Shown here: positions 1 through 7,875 of the stretch, in pieces
How positions within the stretch are numbered: position 1 is the first letter of the stretch
Layout of the letters: the number at the start of each line of letters is the position of its first letter
From: Prevotellaceae bacterium
GTDB taxonomy: Bacteria; Bacteroidota; Bacteroidia; Bacteroidales; Paludibacteraceae
Length of the DNA: 64,000 bases
Assembly: GCA_031271465.1 (NCBI GenBank)
Contig: JAISVR010000031.1
Location: 1 to 64,000 of the forward strand
Direction of reading: 5' to 3'
Program-made: the position numbers and the translations under genes
The notes under the pieces: generated by a model
What the model saw: only the letters and a program-made list of their open reading frames with translations
What the model was told of the DNA's origin: nothing
Database searches by the model: none

Positions 1-993
1 GCCAAAGCAGCTGCGCCCGAAAAAACGGTAGAAATGACTTACGCCAAATCGGACTTCGTGCCGGGCGACGAGATTATTTTTGACGACCCGATGGACGCCG
101 AGCAGTTGGGCGAGTTCCCCTCGATGTGGGATTTATATAGCGGCAACGCCGAAATCGCCGCCGTGGACGGTAAAAAGGCTATGCTGATTTCCGAAAGATT
201 TTCCAAAGTAGGTCCGCTTATGAAAGCGCCCAAAAACTATCTGGGCGATGTATTCACGGTCGAGTTCGATTATCTTTTTAGTAGAGAAGAAGAACATCAC
301 TTTATAGTATTAAGCTTCTATTCGCCCGATGCAACAAATGAGTTGATGCATTTCGATAAACGACTTAACCCCAGTGCTTCTGAACATTATTGGAGATGGG
401 TATCGAGCAATGGACATCAAGATGGCCGCGGTGAAGTAGTTTTGGCCGCCAACACATGGCATCATGTCTCCATTTCGTTCAACAAACGCGCTTGGAAGCT
501 CTATATAGATGGAGTACGCTATATCAATGTACCCAATGTCGCCAGTCCTCCGGGCTGGTTTGATATAAGTCTGGATAGTGACAACGGACCATTGTATATT
601 ACCAATATGCGCATCGCCAAAGGCGCGGTACCGCTGTACGACCGCATGATGAGCGAAGGGAAATTCATCACCTACGGTATCACTTTTGATGTAGGCAAAA
701 GCACGATAAAGCCCGAAAGTATGGGCGAAATCAACCGCATTGCGCAGTTGATGAAAGACAACCCCGATTTAAAATTCTCGGTAGAAGGGCATACCGACAA
801 TACCGGTTCGGCAGTAAGCAACCAGAAACTGAGCGATGAGCGTTCGGCAGCAGTAGTGTCTAAACTTGTAGAACTCGGCATTGCCAAAGACCGCCTCACA
901 AGCGCCGGCAAAGGGCAAAACAACCCGATAGCCGATAACAGCACCGACGAAGGGCGTGCTAAAAACCGCCGGGTAGAGTTTGTCAAGCAGTGA
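1..993 (+). CDS. OmpA-family envelope protein with LamG-like domain (5' end outside window)
   Basis: The reading frame is open from base 1, so the true start and any signal peptide lie upstream. The ATG at 34 is only an internal methionine. The first two thirds (to about visible residue 210) look like a concanavalin/LamG-type beta-sandwich, with regular short strands and the motif WHHVSISFNKRAWKLYIDG. The last 105 residues form an OmpA C-terminal peptidoglycan-binding domain with FDVGKSTIKPES, VEGHTDNTG, LSDERSAAVV and AKNRRVEF. By family knowledge such proteins sit at the outer membrane and hold peptidoglycan non-covalently. The LamG-like part suggests carbohydrate or protein binding, which is inference. 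The OmpA part is certain and the N-terminal label is moderate. Confidence 0.85.
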   Translation, partial: AKAAAPEKTVEMTYAKSDFVPGDEIIFDDPMDAEQLGEFPSMWDLYSGNAEIAAVDGKKAMLISERFSKVGPLMKAPKNYLGDVFTVEFDYLFSREEEHHFIVLSFYSPDATNELMHFDKRLNPSASEHYWRWVSSNGHQDGRGEVVLAANTWHHVSISFNKRAWKLYIDGVRYINVPNVASPPGWFDISLDSDNGPLYITNMRIAKGAVPLYDRMMSEGKFITYGITFDVGKSTIKPESMGEINRIAQLMKDNPDLKFSVEGHTDNTGSAVSNQKLSDERSAAVVSKLVELGIAKDRLTSAGKGQNNPIADNSTDEGRAKNRRVEFVKQ

Positions 994-1002
994 GAGAGTA
1001 AT

Positions 1003-1166
1003 GGGCTGTCTCGTAATGTCTTTTTGAACGCAGATGACACGGATAACGCGGATAAACGCGGATTTTTATATTGCCGATAATTAGCCATATATGAAATTCC
1101 TATTCATTTGTTATCTGTGAAAATCCGTGTCATCTGCGTCATCCGCGTTCTTTTGAAACAGCCTCA
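1003..1166. repeat. MITE-like imperfect inverted repeat
   Basis: The two ends are inverted copies. GGGCTGTCTC...GAACGCAGATGACACGG on the left faces the reverse complement of a right arm reading GAGGCTGTTTC...GAACGCGGATGACGCAG. The arms span about 1003-1067 and 1110-1166. There is no coding capacity. Ends of the type GAGGCTGT-TC are common on Bacteroidota insertion sequences and MITEs, so a non-autonomous element is plausible. It begins 10 bases after the OmpA gene stop and could also act as a terminator. Confidence 0.6.
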
Positions 1167-1196
1167 TTGCCGAGTTACGCCGACAAATACACGAAG

Positions 1197-1216
1197 CGAA
1201 TTTGTGAAGCAGTGAG
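1197..1216 (+). pseudogene. possible relict C-terminus of an OmpA paralogue
   Basis: This stretch can be read as SEFVKQ-stop. It repeats the last residues of the complete OmpA gene (EFVKQ-stop at 976-993) with similar bases continuing past the stop (AGCAGTGAGA in both). It lies just beyond the MITE-like repeat. It may be the tail of a deleted tandem paralogue, but the match is very short. Confidence 0.25.
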
Positions 1217-1269
1217 AACAATTTTTATCCATGTAAGCTTTATTTTATAACCTAATAAATTTTCAAACA

Positions 1270-1701
1270 ATGACAAAAAAGATTTTTAATTTGAGGAATG
1301 TGTTTGCGATAGCAATCTGCCTCGCAGGAATGTTAATGTTCAACGCTTGCAGTGACGACGACAAGGAAAACAACGGGAACGGTGATGTTGGCAATATAGA
1401 AGATGTTGAATTTGGCGTAACAATGAAAGACGGTAATGTTGTTGAAACCGTCAGCAACGGCATTTATACCCAAGTATCAACCTATGTTTACAAAAATGGC
1501 GTATATGACCATCAGGTGATGGAACAGATTTGGCCCAGCGCCGAACATGCTCAATTCGCCTACGATAACATGCAAAGAGAAGATTACGAAAGCGTTACCA
1601 AAAACGGCAATACAGTTAAAATCGTCTATTATCCGGATGATTTATTTGAAGGATATACGGCTGAAGATTTATATAATGCGTTAAAAATAGGTATGAGCTA
1701 A
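1270..1701 (+). CDS. surface lipoprotein of unknown function
   Basis: A 143-residue protein with a lipoprotein signal peptide: hydrophobic residues 11-24 and lipobox FNAC with Cys27. The cysteine is followed by SDDDKE, an acidic stretch like the export signal that places Bacteroidota lipoproteins on the cell surface. The mature part is small and acidic, with no motif I recognise. It stands alone, about 280 bases after the OmpA gene. The call as a real gene rests on the signal peptide and codon pattern; function is unknown. Confidence 0.75.
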   Translation: MTKKIFNLRNVFAIAICLAGMLMFNACSDDDKENNGNGDVGNIEDVEFGVTMKDGNVVETVSNGIYTQVSTYVYKNGVYDHQVMEQIWPSAEHAQFAYDNMQREDYESVTKNGNTVKIVYYPDDLFEGYTAEDLYNALKIGMS

Positions 1702-1790
1702 TATTAAACGGTCTTTAAATCATAACAAGCAGAAAAGGAGCAAGCCGAAAATCCTGAACAGAGTAAGCATTATTTAAATCATTTTATTAT

Positions 1791-2330
1791 ATGAAAAAAG
1801 TTATTTTTACCGCAATTCTTGCAATTGCAACAGCAGTGAGTGTTAATGCACAATGGAAAGTAGGTGCAAATCTTGGTCTTCAAGTTCCAACAGGAACATT
1901 TGGCGATGTTTCCGGTACAGGATTTGGGCTTGCAGCCAACGGAGAATATTTGGCAACCGAAAACATTGGCATAGGTGCGCAATTGGGTTACTATTCGTTT
2001 GGTGAAAAAGAATCAGGTTCAGGCTCCTGGTCTATTGTTCCAATTACAGTTACCGGCAAATATTATTTCATGACGGAAGGATTGAAACCATACGCCGGTC
2101 TTGACCTTGGTTTTTATTCCCTAAGCTATGAAGTTGATTTAGGAATTTTGGGAGCTAATGTATCTACATCCGAAACCAAATTTGGTTTAGCTCCGGTAGT
2201 TGGTCTTCAATACGATTTTTCCGACAACTGGGCGTTAGATGCAAATCTTAAATACAACTACATCACAACATCAGGCGATGCAGTTACATCATTTGGTATT
2301 AATGTAGGTGTTGTCTATTCGATTAAATAA
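1791..2330 (+). CDS. small outer-membrane beta-barrel protein
   Basis: A 179-residue protein with a cleavable signal peptide ending around VNA-QW (residue 21). Alternating hydrophobic and glycine-rich strands follow, and the C-terminus is INVGVVYSIK, typical of an eight-stranded barrel of the OmpX/OmpW or 'outer membrane protein beta-barrel' type. It lies 90 bases after the lipoprotein gene and ends in front of a strong hairpin terminator, so the two may be transcribed together. The substrate or role cannot be read from the sequence. Confidence 0.8.
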   Translation: MKKVIFTAILAIATAVSVNAQWKVGANLGLQVPTGTFGDVSGTGFGLAANGEYLATENIGIGAQLGYYSFGEKESGSGSWSIVPITVTGKYYFMTEGLKPYAGLDLGFYSLSYEVDLGILGANVSTSETKFGLAPVVGLQYDFSDNWALDANLKYNYITTSGDAVTSFGINVGVVYSIK

Positions 2331-2370
2331 TAGAGACAAAAAAGCAGAACTTCCCAAGTTCGAACCAATA

Positions 2371-2413
2371 CAAGAAAAAGCCTGCAATAAGCAAGATTGC
2401 AGGCTTTTTCTTG
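2371..2413 (+). terminator. Rho-independent terminator after the beta-barrel gene
   Basis: A perfect 18-base stem (CAAGAAAAAGCCTGCAAT with its complement) around a 7-base loop. The 3' arm contains a T run, and the hairpin starts about 40 bases after the stop codon. Confidence 0.85.
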
Positions 2414-2544
2414 TATTTACATTCCAATCAACTCCGCGGGTACTCGGAACAGATTTTTGCCCTATTTTTCAGTTACTTCTGCACATTATCATAAAAAATG
2501 CGCAAAAATCAGCATAAATCTTACTGCTGTTACGGTATTTTTTT

Positions 2545-2552
2545 TACTTTTG
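2545..2552 (+). promoter_or_regulatory. Bacteroidota -7 promoter box for malic enzyme
   Basis: TACTTTTG matches TAnnTTTG, 41 bases before the start codon. No convincing -33 TTG lies at the usual distance. Confidence 0.45.
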
Positions 2553-2593
2553 CGTTTCAGAAAAAATAACCTAATAAATACAGTTTAAATATT

Positions 2594-3907
2594 ATGAGTA
2601 ACACAAAAACAGCCGCTTTGGAGTATCACGAAAATGGTCGTCCGGGCAAAGTACAGGTAATACCTACCAAAAAAACAGACACGCAACAGGATTTGGCACT
2701 GGCATATTCGCCCGGTGTGGCAGAGCCCTGTTTGGCAATACAAAAAAACGAGTTAGATGCGTATAAATACACAGCAAAAGGCAACCTGGTAGCTGTGATT
2801 TCAAATGGTACCGCGGTGCTCGGTTTGGGCGATATCGGTGCCTTATCGGGCAAACCGGTAATGGAAGGCAAAGGATTACTGTTCAAGATTTTTGCCGATA
2901 TTGATGTATTCGATATTGAAGTGGACGAAAAGAACATCGACAAATTTGTAGAAGTAGTAAAAGCCATTTCGCCCACTTTTGGAGGTATCAACCTCGAAGA
3001 TATCAAGGCTCCCGAATGTTTCGACATCGAAGAACGCCTCAAAGCCGAACTGAAGATGCCGCTTATGCACGACGACCAACACGGAACGGCAATTATTTCG
3101 GCTGCCGGATTGCTCAACGCACTGGAAATTACGGGCAAAAAGATTGAAGATATAAAAATCGTTGTGAATGGGGCAGGAGCTGCCGCAAATTCGTGTACCA
3201 GCCTGTATATTGCCTTGGGTGCAAAGCTCGAAAATGTTGTGATGTGCGACTCCAAAGGCGTTATCAACACCAAACGCACCGACCTGAACAGCCGCAAAAA
3301 ACCTTTTGCTACTTCGCGCGACATTACTACGCTCGAAGAAGCCGTAGTAGGAGCCGATGTATTCCTCGGTTTGTCGGTAGCAGGCGTGTTGAGCAAGGAA
3401 ATGGTAAAAACAATGGCTCCAAACCCGATTGTATTTGCATTGGCAAACCCTAATCCCGAAATACCGTATGCCGATGCTATTGATGCCCGTCCCGACATTT
3501 TGATTGCCACAGGTCGCAGCGACTATCCGAACCAAATTAACAATGTGCTGGGTTTCCCATACATTTTCCGCGGTGCGCTCGACACGATGGCAACCGCCAT
3601 CAACGAAGAAATGAAGCTTGCCGCCGTGCATGCCATTGCCGAAGTTGCCAAACAGCCCGTTCCGGAAGCAGTGAGCAAGGCATACAACGACCCGAATTTG
3701 AAATTTGGCAAGCATTACATCATACCTAAACCTTTCGATCATCGCTTGCTTGAGGAAGTTTCGACAGCCGTGGCAAAAGCCGCAATCGAATCGGGTGTAG
3801 CTCGTACCATAATTACCGATTGGGATGCTTACAAAGCCCAGTTGCGTAAACGCATGGCATTGGTAAAAGGCTCATATCCTTATTTTATCGGAAACTACGA
3901 GGTGTAA
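2594..3907 (+). CDS. malic enzyme lacking the phosphotransacetylase-like domain
   Basis: A 437-residue protein for oxidative decarboxylation of malate to pyruvate with NAD(P). The malic N-terminal domain covers about residues 18-150, with YSPGVAEPC and the substrate/metal segment MHDDQHGTA. The nucleotide-binding domain covers about 165-400, with VVNGAGAAANSC and FALANPNPEI. MaeB-type enzymes of related bacteria usually run on for another 320 or so residues into a PTA-like regulatory domain. This one stops at the point where that domain would begin, with an ordinary stop and no PTA remnant in the 87 bases that follow. Cofactor preference cannot be assigned. Confidence 0.9.
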   Translation: MSNTKTAALEYHENGRPGKVQVIPTKKTDTQQDLALAYSPGVAEPCLAIQKNELDAYKYTAKGNLVAVISNGTAVLGLGDIGALSGKPVMEGKGLLFKIFADIDVFDIEVDEKNIDKFVEVVKAISPTFGGINLEDIKAPECFDIEERLKAELKMPLMHDDQHGTAIISAAGLLNALEITGKKIEDIKIVVNGAGAAANSCTSLYIALGAKLENVVMCDSKGVINTKRTDLNSRKKPFATSRDITTLEEAVVGADVFLGLSVAGVLSKEMVKTMAPNPIVFALANPNPEIPYADAIDARPDILIATGRSDYPNQINNVLGFPYIFRGALDTMATAINEEMKLAAVHAIAEVAKQPVPEAVSKAYNDPNLKFGKHYIIPKPFDHRLLEEVSTAVAKAAIESGVARTIITDWDAYKAQLRKRMALVKGSYPYFIGNYEV

Positions 3908-3993
3908 ACCGCAAACGGCGGATATAAAAAACGAAAAACGGGTACTTCACAGTATCCGTTTTTCTGCATTATGACAATTAAAATATTCCGAGA

Positions 3994-4539
3994 TTAATTT
4001 TGTTTTTCGATAATATCCATGCCCAGTTTGATTGCCTCTTCATTCATCGGAATGAGTTTATGGTGGCGTTCGGGCAGCGATTTCTTCAAACCTGCAATTA
4101 CATTTTCAAGCTTTACGATGGGACGGATTTTCAAAAATCCGCCAAGCACAATCATATTGAATGCTTTTGCCATATTTTTTTCTACCGATTTATCCATTGC
4201 ATCAATGCGGTAAATATTGATGTCGGTGCGAGTAGGCGGAGTAACTATTCCGTAGCCGTCGTAAATCAAAGCGCCACCGGGTTTCACGGTTTTTTCAAAC
4301 TTATCGAGCGATTGTTGATTGAGGATAATTGCCGTGTCGTAGCTGTTCAACACGGGCGAACTAATTCGATCGTCGCTCAAAATAACGGTAACATTGGCGG
4401 TTCCGCCGCGTTGCTCGGGACCGTAGGAGGGTATCCACGATACTTCCTGTCCTTGCATCAAACCCGAATATGCCAAAATTTTACCCATTGACAATACGCC
4501 CTGACCACCAAAACCTGCAATTATTATTTCTTCTTTCAT
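3994..4539 (-). CDS. korC: 2-oxoacid:ferredoxin oxidoreductase gamma subunit
   Basis: A 181-residue protein with the gamma-subunit signatures IIIAGFGGQGVLSMGKIL at residues 5-22 and SYGPEQRGG near 38. Together with the alpha, beta and ferredoxin subunits it oxidises a 2-oxoacid to its CoA ester and reduces ferredoxin in the cytoplasm. It is the last gene of the minus-strand operon, separated from the beta gene by an inserted four-helix-bundle gene. The alpha subunit looks like VorB, so the substrate may be branched-chain 2-oxoacids rather than 2-oxoglutarate. Confidence 0.9.
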   Translation of the reverse strand: MKEEIIIAGFGGQGVLSMGKILAYSGLMQGQEVSWIPSYGPEQRGGTANVTVILSDDRISSPVLNSYDTAIILNQQSLDKFEKTVKPGGALIYDGYGIVTPPTRTDINIYRIDAMDKSVEKNMAKAFNMIVLGGFLKIRPIVKLENVIAGLKKSLPERHHKLIPMNEEAIKLGMDIIEKQN

Positions 4540-4540
4540 A

Positions 4541-4580
4541 ATGAAAATGAAGAATGAAGAATGAGGAATGAAAAATTATT
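4541..4580. repeat. left arm of inverted repeat bounding the S23-like gene
   Basis: On the plus strand this is a run of GAATGAA-type units (ATGAAGAATGAAGAATGAGG and on). The reverse complement of the right arm at about 4983-5018 has the same units. The arm begins one base beyond the start codon of the gamma gene. Confidence 0.7.
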
Positions 4581-4594
4581 CAACTCACTTTCAT

Positions 4595-4966
4595 TCATTG
4601 TTTTAAATTATTTTTTACTGTATTAATTGATGCTACAAGAATTGCAATTAATTCACTGCAATCTTTTGCTAAACTATTGTACGAATTTTCTTCAATAAAT
4701 GATGTATCTTTTAAGAGATTTAACCAAAAATCAGTTTCGTTAGCCTCTTTCAAAGCAATACTAAGTTTATTTATAAAATCGGCATTGCTTTGTGCAAATT
4801 CAGATTCTCTGACTAACGCACCAATAGCCGTTCCACTCCTTAGTATTTGTTTATTAAGTACAAATTCTTTTTTTTGGGTTTGAAGAAAAGTTGATAAGTT
4901 GACTATACGAATAGCAAAATTATAACTCTTTATATGTAAAATAGAACTTTCTCTTTTTGCTTTCAT
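4595..4966 (-). CDS. four-helix-bundle protein, S23 / 23S rRNA intervening-sequence-protein family
   Basis: A 123-residue helical protein with the family hallmarks: KSYNFAIRIVNLS near residue 13, QILRSGTAIGALVRES near 40, and FINKLSIALKEANETDFWL near 64. Relatives are encoded by intervening sequences in bacterial 23S rRNA, and others (Avd) assist diversity-generating retroelements. No reverse transcriptase or variable repeat is near, so a DGR role is unsupported. The gene sits between the beta and gamma subunit genes and is enclosed by purine-rich inverted repeats, as if inserted as a cassette. Molecular function is unknown. Confidence 0.85.
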   Translation of the reverse strand: MKAKRESSILHIKSYNFAIRIVNLSTFLQTQKKEFVLNKQILRSGTAIGALVRESEFAQSNADFINKLSIALKEANETDFWLNLLKDTSFIEENSYNSLAKDCSELIAILVASINTVKNNLKQ

Positions 4967-4982
4967 AAATTATTCTGCAAAA

Positions 4983-5018
4983 AATTCTTCATTCTTAGTT
5001 CTTCATTCCTCATTTTTA
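4983..5018. repeat. right arm of inverted repeat bounding the S23-like gene
   Basis: Read on the minus strand this is AAAAATGAGGAATGAAGAAC followed by TAAGAATGAAGAATT. Its first part encodes the last residues (KNEE-stop) of the beta subunit, so the repeat overlaps the 3' end of that gene. Confidence 0.7.
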
Positions 5019-5767
5019 AGGTCTCCCAGCGGATAAGCCGGAAACATATTTTCTACCATCCATTTGTTCGACTGGTCGGGAGTCATTTTCCAACCCGAGC
5101 TGCAAGTCGATACAATTTCTATTACCGAAGTACCCTTGCCTTCCATCGAATTTTCAAAACCTTTGCGAATAGCTTTTTTGGCTTTACGCACAGCAGCAGC
5201 CGTGTGTACGCTTTGGCGAGTTACATAACGGGTTCCTTCAAGTTTTACCAGTAAGTCGGTGATATTGAGCGGATAACCGTTTATGCTTGTATCGCGTCCA
5301 AAAGGACAGGTAGCAGTTTTCATACCTTCCAAGGTAGTGGGAGCCATTTGTCCGCCGGTCATACCGTAAATACCGTTATTTACAAAAATCATCACGATAT
5401 TTTCACCGCGATTGCAAGCATGAATGGTTTCGGCAGTACCGATAGCCGCCATATCTCCATCGCCCTGATAGGTGATAACATATTTGTTTGGCATCAAGCG
5501 TTTGATAGCCGTTGCCACTGCCGGAGCGCGCCCGTGAGCAGCTTCTTGAAAATCAAAATCGAGGTATTTGTAGGCAAACACGGCGCAGCCAACAGGCGCA
5601 ACGCCAATTGTTTCTTCCTGAATATCCATTTCTTCAACAACTTCGGCTATCAGTTTGTGGATAAGACCGTGGCTACAACCCGGACAATAGTGCATAGGCA
5701 CATCGTTCAATATTTTTGATTTGGTATAAATCAAATTTTCGGGTTTAATTATATCGTTTGTACTCAT
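5003..5767 (-). CDS. korB: 2-oxoacid:ferredoxin oxidoreductase beta subunit (thiamine diphosphate binding)
   Basis: A 254-residue protein with HYCPGCSHG near residue 27. The thiamine-diphosphate/Mg segment is GDGDMAAIGTAE followed by NNGIYGMTGGQ. It carries the active-site cofactor and works with the alpha, gamma and ferredoxin subunits. I start at the ATG at 5767; two codons further upstream a TTG is possible but less likely. The alpha gene ends 17 bases upstream, so the genes are co-transcribed. The C-terminal KNEE is derived from the inverted-repeat arm that bounds the S23-like gene, suggesting the insertion replaced the original tail. Confidence 0.92.
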   Translation of the reverse strand: MSTNDIIKPENLIYTKSKILNDVPMHYCPGCSHGLIHKLIAEVVEEMDIQEETIGVAPVGCAVFAYKYLDFDFQEAAHGRAPAVATAIKRLMPNKYVITYQGDGDMAAIGTAETIHACNRGENIVMIFVNNGIYGMTGGQMAPTTLEGMKTATCPFGRDTSINGYPLNITDLLVKLEGTRYVTRQSVHTAAAVRKAKKAIRKGFENSMEGKGTSVIEIVSTCSSGWKMTPDQSNKWMVENMFPAYPLGDLKNEE

Positions 5768-5784
5768 AATCAAGCGTTTAATTT

Positions 5785-6870
5785 CTAAAACAATTTTTCC
5801 TTTATTGCATCTACTACTTCGTCGGGTGTAGGTACAATGCCACCCAGACGACCAAAGAAAGCTACTTTTTTCTTTCCGTTTACGGCGAGTTGCACATCTT
5901 CCACCATTTGTCCGGCATTCATTTCTACCGACATAAAACCTTTTACTTTTGCCGAATTAGCGTAGCTTTCAATCAAGCGGGTAGGGAAGGGCCAAAGCGT
6001 TTTCGGACGAATAAGCCCGGCTTTAATTCCTTGTTCACGAGCCGTTTCCACCGCTTTTTGACATACGCGTGCCGACGAGCCGAAAGCTACAAGGATATAT
6101 TCGGCATCATCGCAATTCATTTCTTCGTAGAGCACTTCCTTTTCTTCAATTTCGCGGTATTTTGCCTGAAATTTGAGGTTACGCGCTTCCATGTCTTTCG
6201 ATTCGAGTTCGAGCGAAGTAATCACATTCGGTTCGCGCGAAGCGGGTTTGCCATAGGTTGCCCACGGGCTGATTTTACTTATTTCTTCGGCTGTAAAACG
6301 AGGAGTAAACGGTGGTAATATTACTTTTTCCATCATTTGTCCAATCAAACCGTCTGCTAAAATCATTGCCGGATTGCGATATTTGAATGCCAATTCGAAA
6401 CCGAGTTTGGTGAAATCAGCCATTTCCTGCACCGAAGCAGGAGCAAGGGTGATTACTTTATAATCGCCGTGTCCGCCACCTTTAACCGCCTGAAAATAAT
6501 CGGCTTGGCTTGGCTGAATAGTGCCTAATCCGGGACCTCCGCGCATCACATTAACAAGCAAACAAGGTAATTCGGCACCTGCAATGTACGAAACGCCTTC
6601 CATTTTCAAGCTCATTCCGGGGCTTGATGATGAGGTCATCACACGCTTTCCGCAGCCCGCGCCGCCATATACCATATTAACGGCAGCAACTTCGCTTTCG
6701 GCTTGAAGCACCACCATACCGGTAGTTTTCCAAGGCTGTTCTTCCATAAGCGTTTCCATTATTTCGCTTTGCGGAGTGATAGGGTAACCGAAGTATCCAT
6801 CGCAACCACAACGAATTGCGGCATGAGCAATGGCTTCGTTGCCCTTCATGAGTTTTATTTCTTCGTTCAT
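5785..6870 (-). CDS. vorB: 2-oxoacid:ferredoxin oxidoreductase alpha subunit, VorB-like
   Basis: A 361-residue protein with pyrimidine-binding and transketolase C-terminal-like domains. Motifs include GCDGYFGYPITPQSE near residue 23, QAESEVAAVNMVYGGAGCG near 56, TSSSSPGMSLK near 79 and NVMRGGPGLGTIQPSQADY near 108. This pattern is closest to 3-methyl-2-oxobutanoate:ferredoxin oxidoreductase (VorB). It lies 12 bases after the ferredoxin gene in the operon ferredoxin-alpha-beta-(S23)-gamma. The enzyme class is sure; the exact 2-oxoacid is inferred from family resemblance. Confidence 0.9.
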   Translation of the reverse strand: MNEEIKLMKGNEAIAHAAIRCGCDGYFGYPITPQSEIMETLMEEQPWKTTGMVVLQAESEVAAVNMVYGGAGCGKRVMTSSSSPGMSLKMEGVSYIAGAELPCLLVNVMRGGPGLGTIQPSQADYFQAVKGGGHGDYKVITLAPASVQEMADFTKLGFELAFKYRNPAMILADGLIGQMMEKVILPPFTPRFTAEEISKISPWATYGKPASREPNVITSLELESKDMEARNLKFQAKYREIEEKEVLYEEMNCDDAEYILVAFGSSARVCQKAVETAREQGIKAGLIRPKTLWPFPTRLIESYANSAKVKGFMSVEMNAGQMVEDVQLAVNGKKKVAFFGRLGGIVPTPDEVVDAIKEKLF

Positions 6871-6882
6871 AATTTTTAATTA

Positions 6883-7107
6883 TCAATTTTTCACTTTGTA
6901 AACAGATATACAGCCGTCGGGGCACACATACCCGCAAGCAGCACAACCTATACATGCATCTTCGTTTTCCATGTAAGCGTAGTTGTAACCTTTGGTATTT
7001 ACCTGTTTCGACAATGCTAATACTGCCGACGGACAAGCTACTACACAGAGGTCGCAACCCTTGCAGCGTTCGGTGTTTACCACCACAGCTCCTTTTATTT
7101 TTGCCAT
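6883..7107 (-). CDS. 2[4Fe-4S] ferredoxin subunit of 2-oxoacid oxidoreductase
   Basis: A 74-residue protein with two cluster motifs: CKGCDLCVVACP near residue 16 and CIGCAACGYVCP near 52. Each has the CxxCxxCxxxCP spacing for one 4Fe-4S cluster. It is the first gene of the operon and passes electrons from the catalytic subunits to free ferredoxin. A promoter lies about 25 bases upstream. Confidence 0.92.
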   Translation of the reverse strand: MAKIKGAVVVNTERCKGCDLCVVACPSAVLALSKQVNTKGYNYAYMENEDACIGCAACGYVCPDGCISVYKVKN

Positions 7108-7132
7108 AATTTTATTTTTTAAAAAAACGCTG

Positions 7133-7163
7133 CGAAGGTAGTTATTTTCTTACTGTTTTGCAA
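7133..7163 (-). promoter_or_regulatory. promoter of the vor/kor operon
   Basis: Read on the minus strand: TTG, 20 bases, then TACCTTCG (one mismatch to TAnnTTTG). The box ends 25 bases before the ferredoxin start codon. Confidence 0.6.
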
Positions 7164-7296
7164 TAGATTTTCGTATAAAATAGTGTTTGTTTTTAATAAA
7201 AATCTATCAAAAAATTAAGAATCGAAAGTGAAAACGCGTCTAAACTTAATGACATTAAATTTTACCTGCGTTGTTGTTAAAAGTAAAATATTTTGC

Positions 7297-7326
7297 TTGT
7301 AAAAATAATGGAAATGAATAGCTTTG
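7297..7326 (+). promoter_or_regulatory. promoter of the lipoprotein gene at 7394
   Basis: TTG at 7297-7299, 19 bases, then TAGCTTTG at 7319-7326, matching the Bacteroidota -33/-7 pattern. The leader before the start codon is about 67 bases. Confidence 0.6.
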
Positions 7327-7393
7327 CAAACAACAGAAATTTTTATGTTTCGCAGCGTCTGTTTAATGATAACCATGTAAAAAATTTACAAGT

Positions 7394-7759
7394 ATGAAAA
7401 AATCCATTAAAATTTTGATTTTTGCAGCAATAGCTTTTTCCTTTGCTGCATGCAACAAGGAGCGAATCGACAATCCGCAAGCGGGCGATGTGTATCAAAT
7501 AGAACGCCCTGATATCGACGGGCATGCTATGACTTACCAATTGCTCAAAGTGAAGTCGGTTGGAGAAAACGACCTTGTGGTGATGCCCAATCGTTTGTAT
7601 TATCACGAAAAAGTGTACTGTATTGTTGCAGGCGATTATTTTAACTCGAAAGCCGCATTTACCATCAGCAAAAGCGAGTTGAAAAAAATGTATGATGAAG
7701 ACAAAATTGTAGATATTATTCGCTACTACGAAGATTCCTGTTTAGGAAACGACAAGTAA
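7394..7759 (+). CDS. small lipoprotein of unknown function
   Basis: A 121-residue protein with a lipoprotein signal peptide (residues 1-19, lipobox FAAC, Cys20). The mature part is a compact mixed alpha/beta sequence with IVAGDYFNSKAAFTISKSELKKMYDED, which I do not recognise as a named family. It is monocistronic: a good promoter lies upstream and a hairpin terminator lies about 75 bases after the stop. Confidence 0.7.
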   Translation: MKKSIKILIFAAIAFSFAACNKERIDNPQAGDVYQIERPDIDGHAMTYQLLKVKSVGENDLVVMPNRLYYHEKVYCIVAGDYFNSKAAFTISKSELKKMYDEDKIVDIIRYYEDSCLGNDK

Positions 7760-7834
7760 CCGGAAAATATTTATCAACAACGACGGTTCATAAGAAATTG
7801 ATAACCTCTTCGCATGGTGCGAACATTATTTCTT

Positions 7835-7865
7835 AGAGCTTCATTACTTTTGAAGCTCTTTTTTA
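7835..7865 (+). terminator. terminator whose loop overlaps a promoter-like box for dnaB
   Basis: Stem AGAGCTTCA with TGAAGCTCT around a 7-base loop, followed by TTTTTTAT. The loop and the 3' arm include TACTTTTG at 7845-7852, a match to TAnnTTTG 24 bases before the dnaB ATG. Confidence 0.7.
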
Positions 7866-7875
7866 TTTGAATTTT

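Noticed and set aside
2626..3742. Long minus-strand open frames opposite the malic enzyme gene (294 and 288 codons)
   Set aside because: They are shadows of the strong plus-strand gene, with unlikely composition and no recognisable domain.
4595..4966. S23-like gene as Avd of a diversity-generating retroelement
   Set aside because: No reverse transcriptase gene, template repeat or variable repeat is present nearby.
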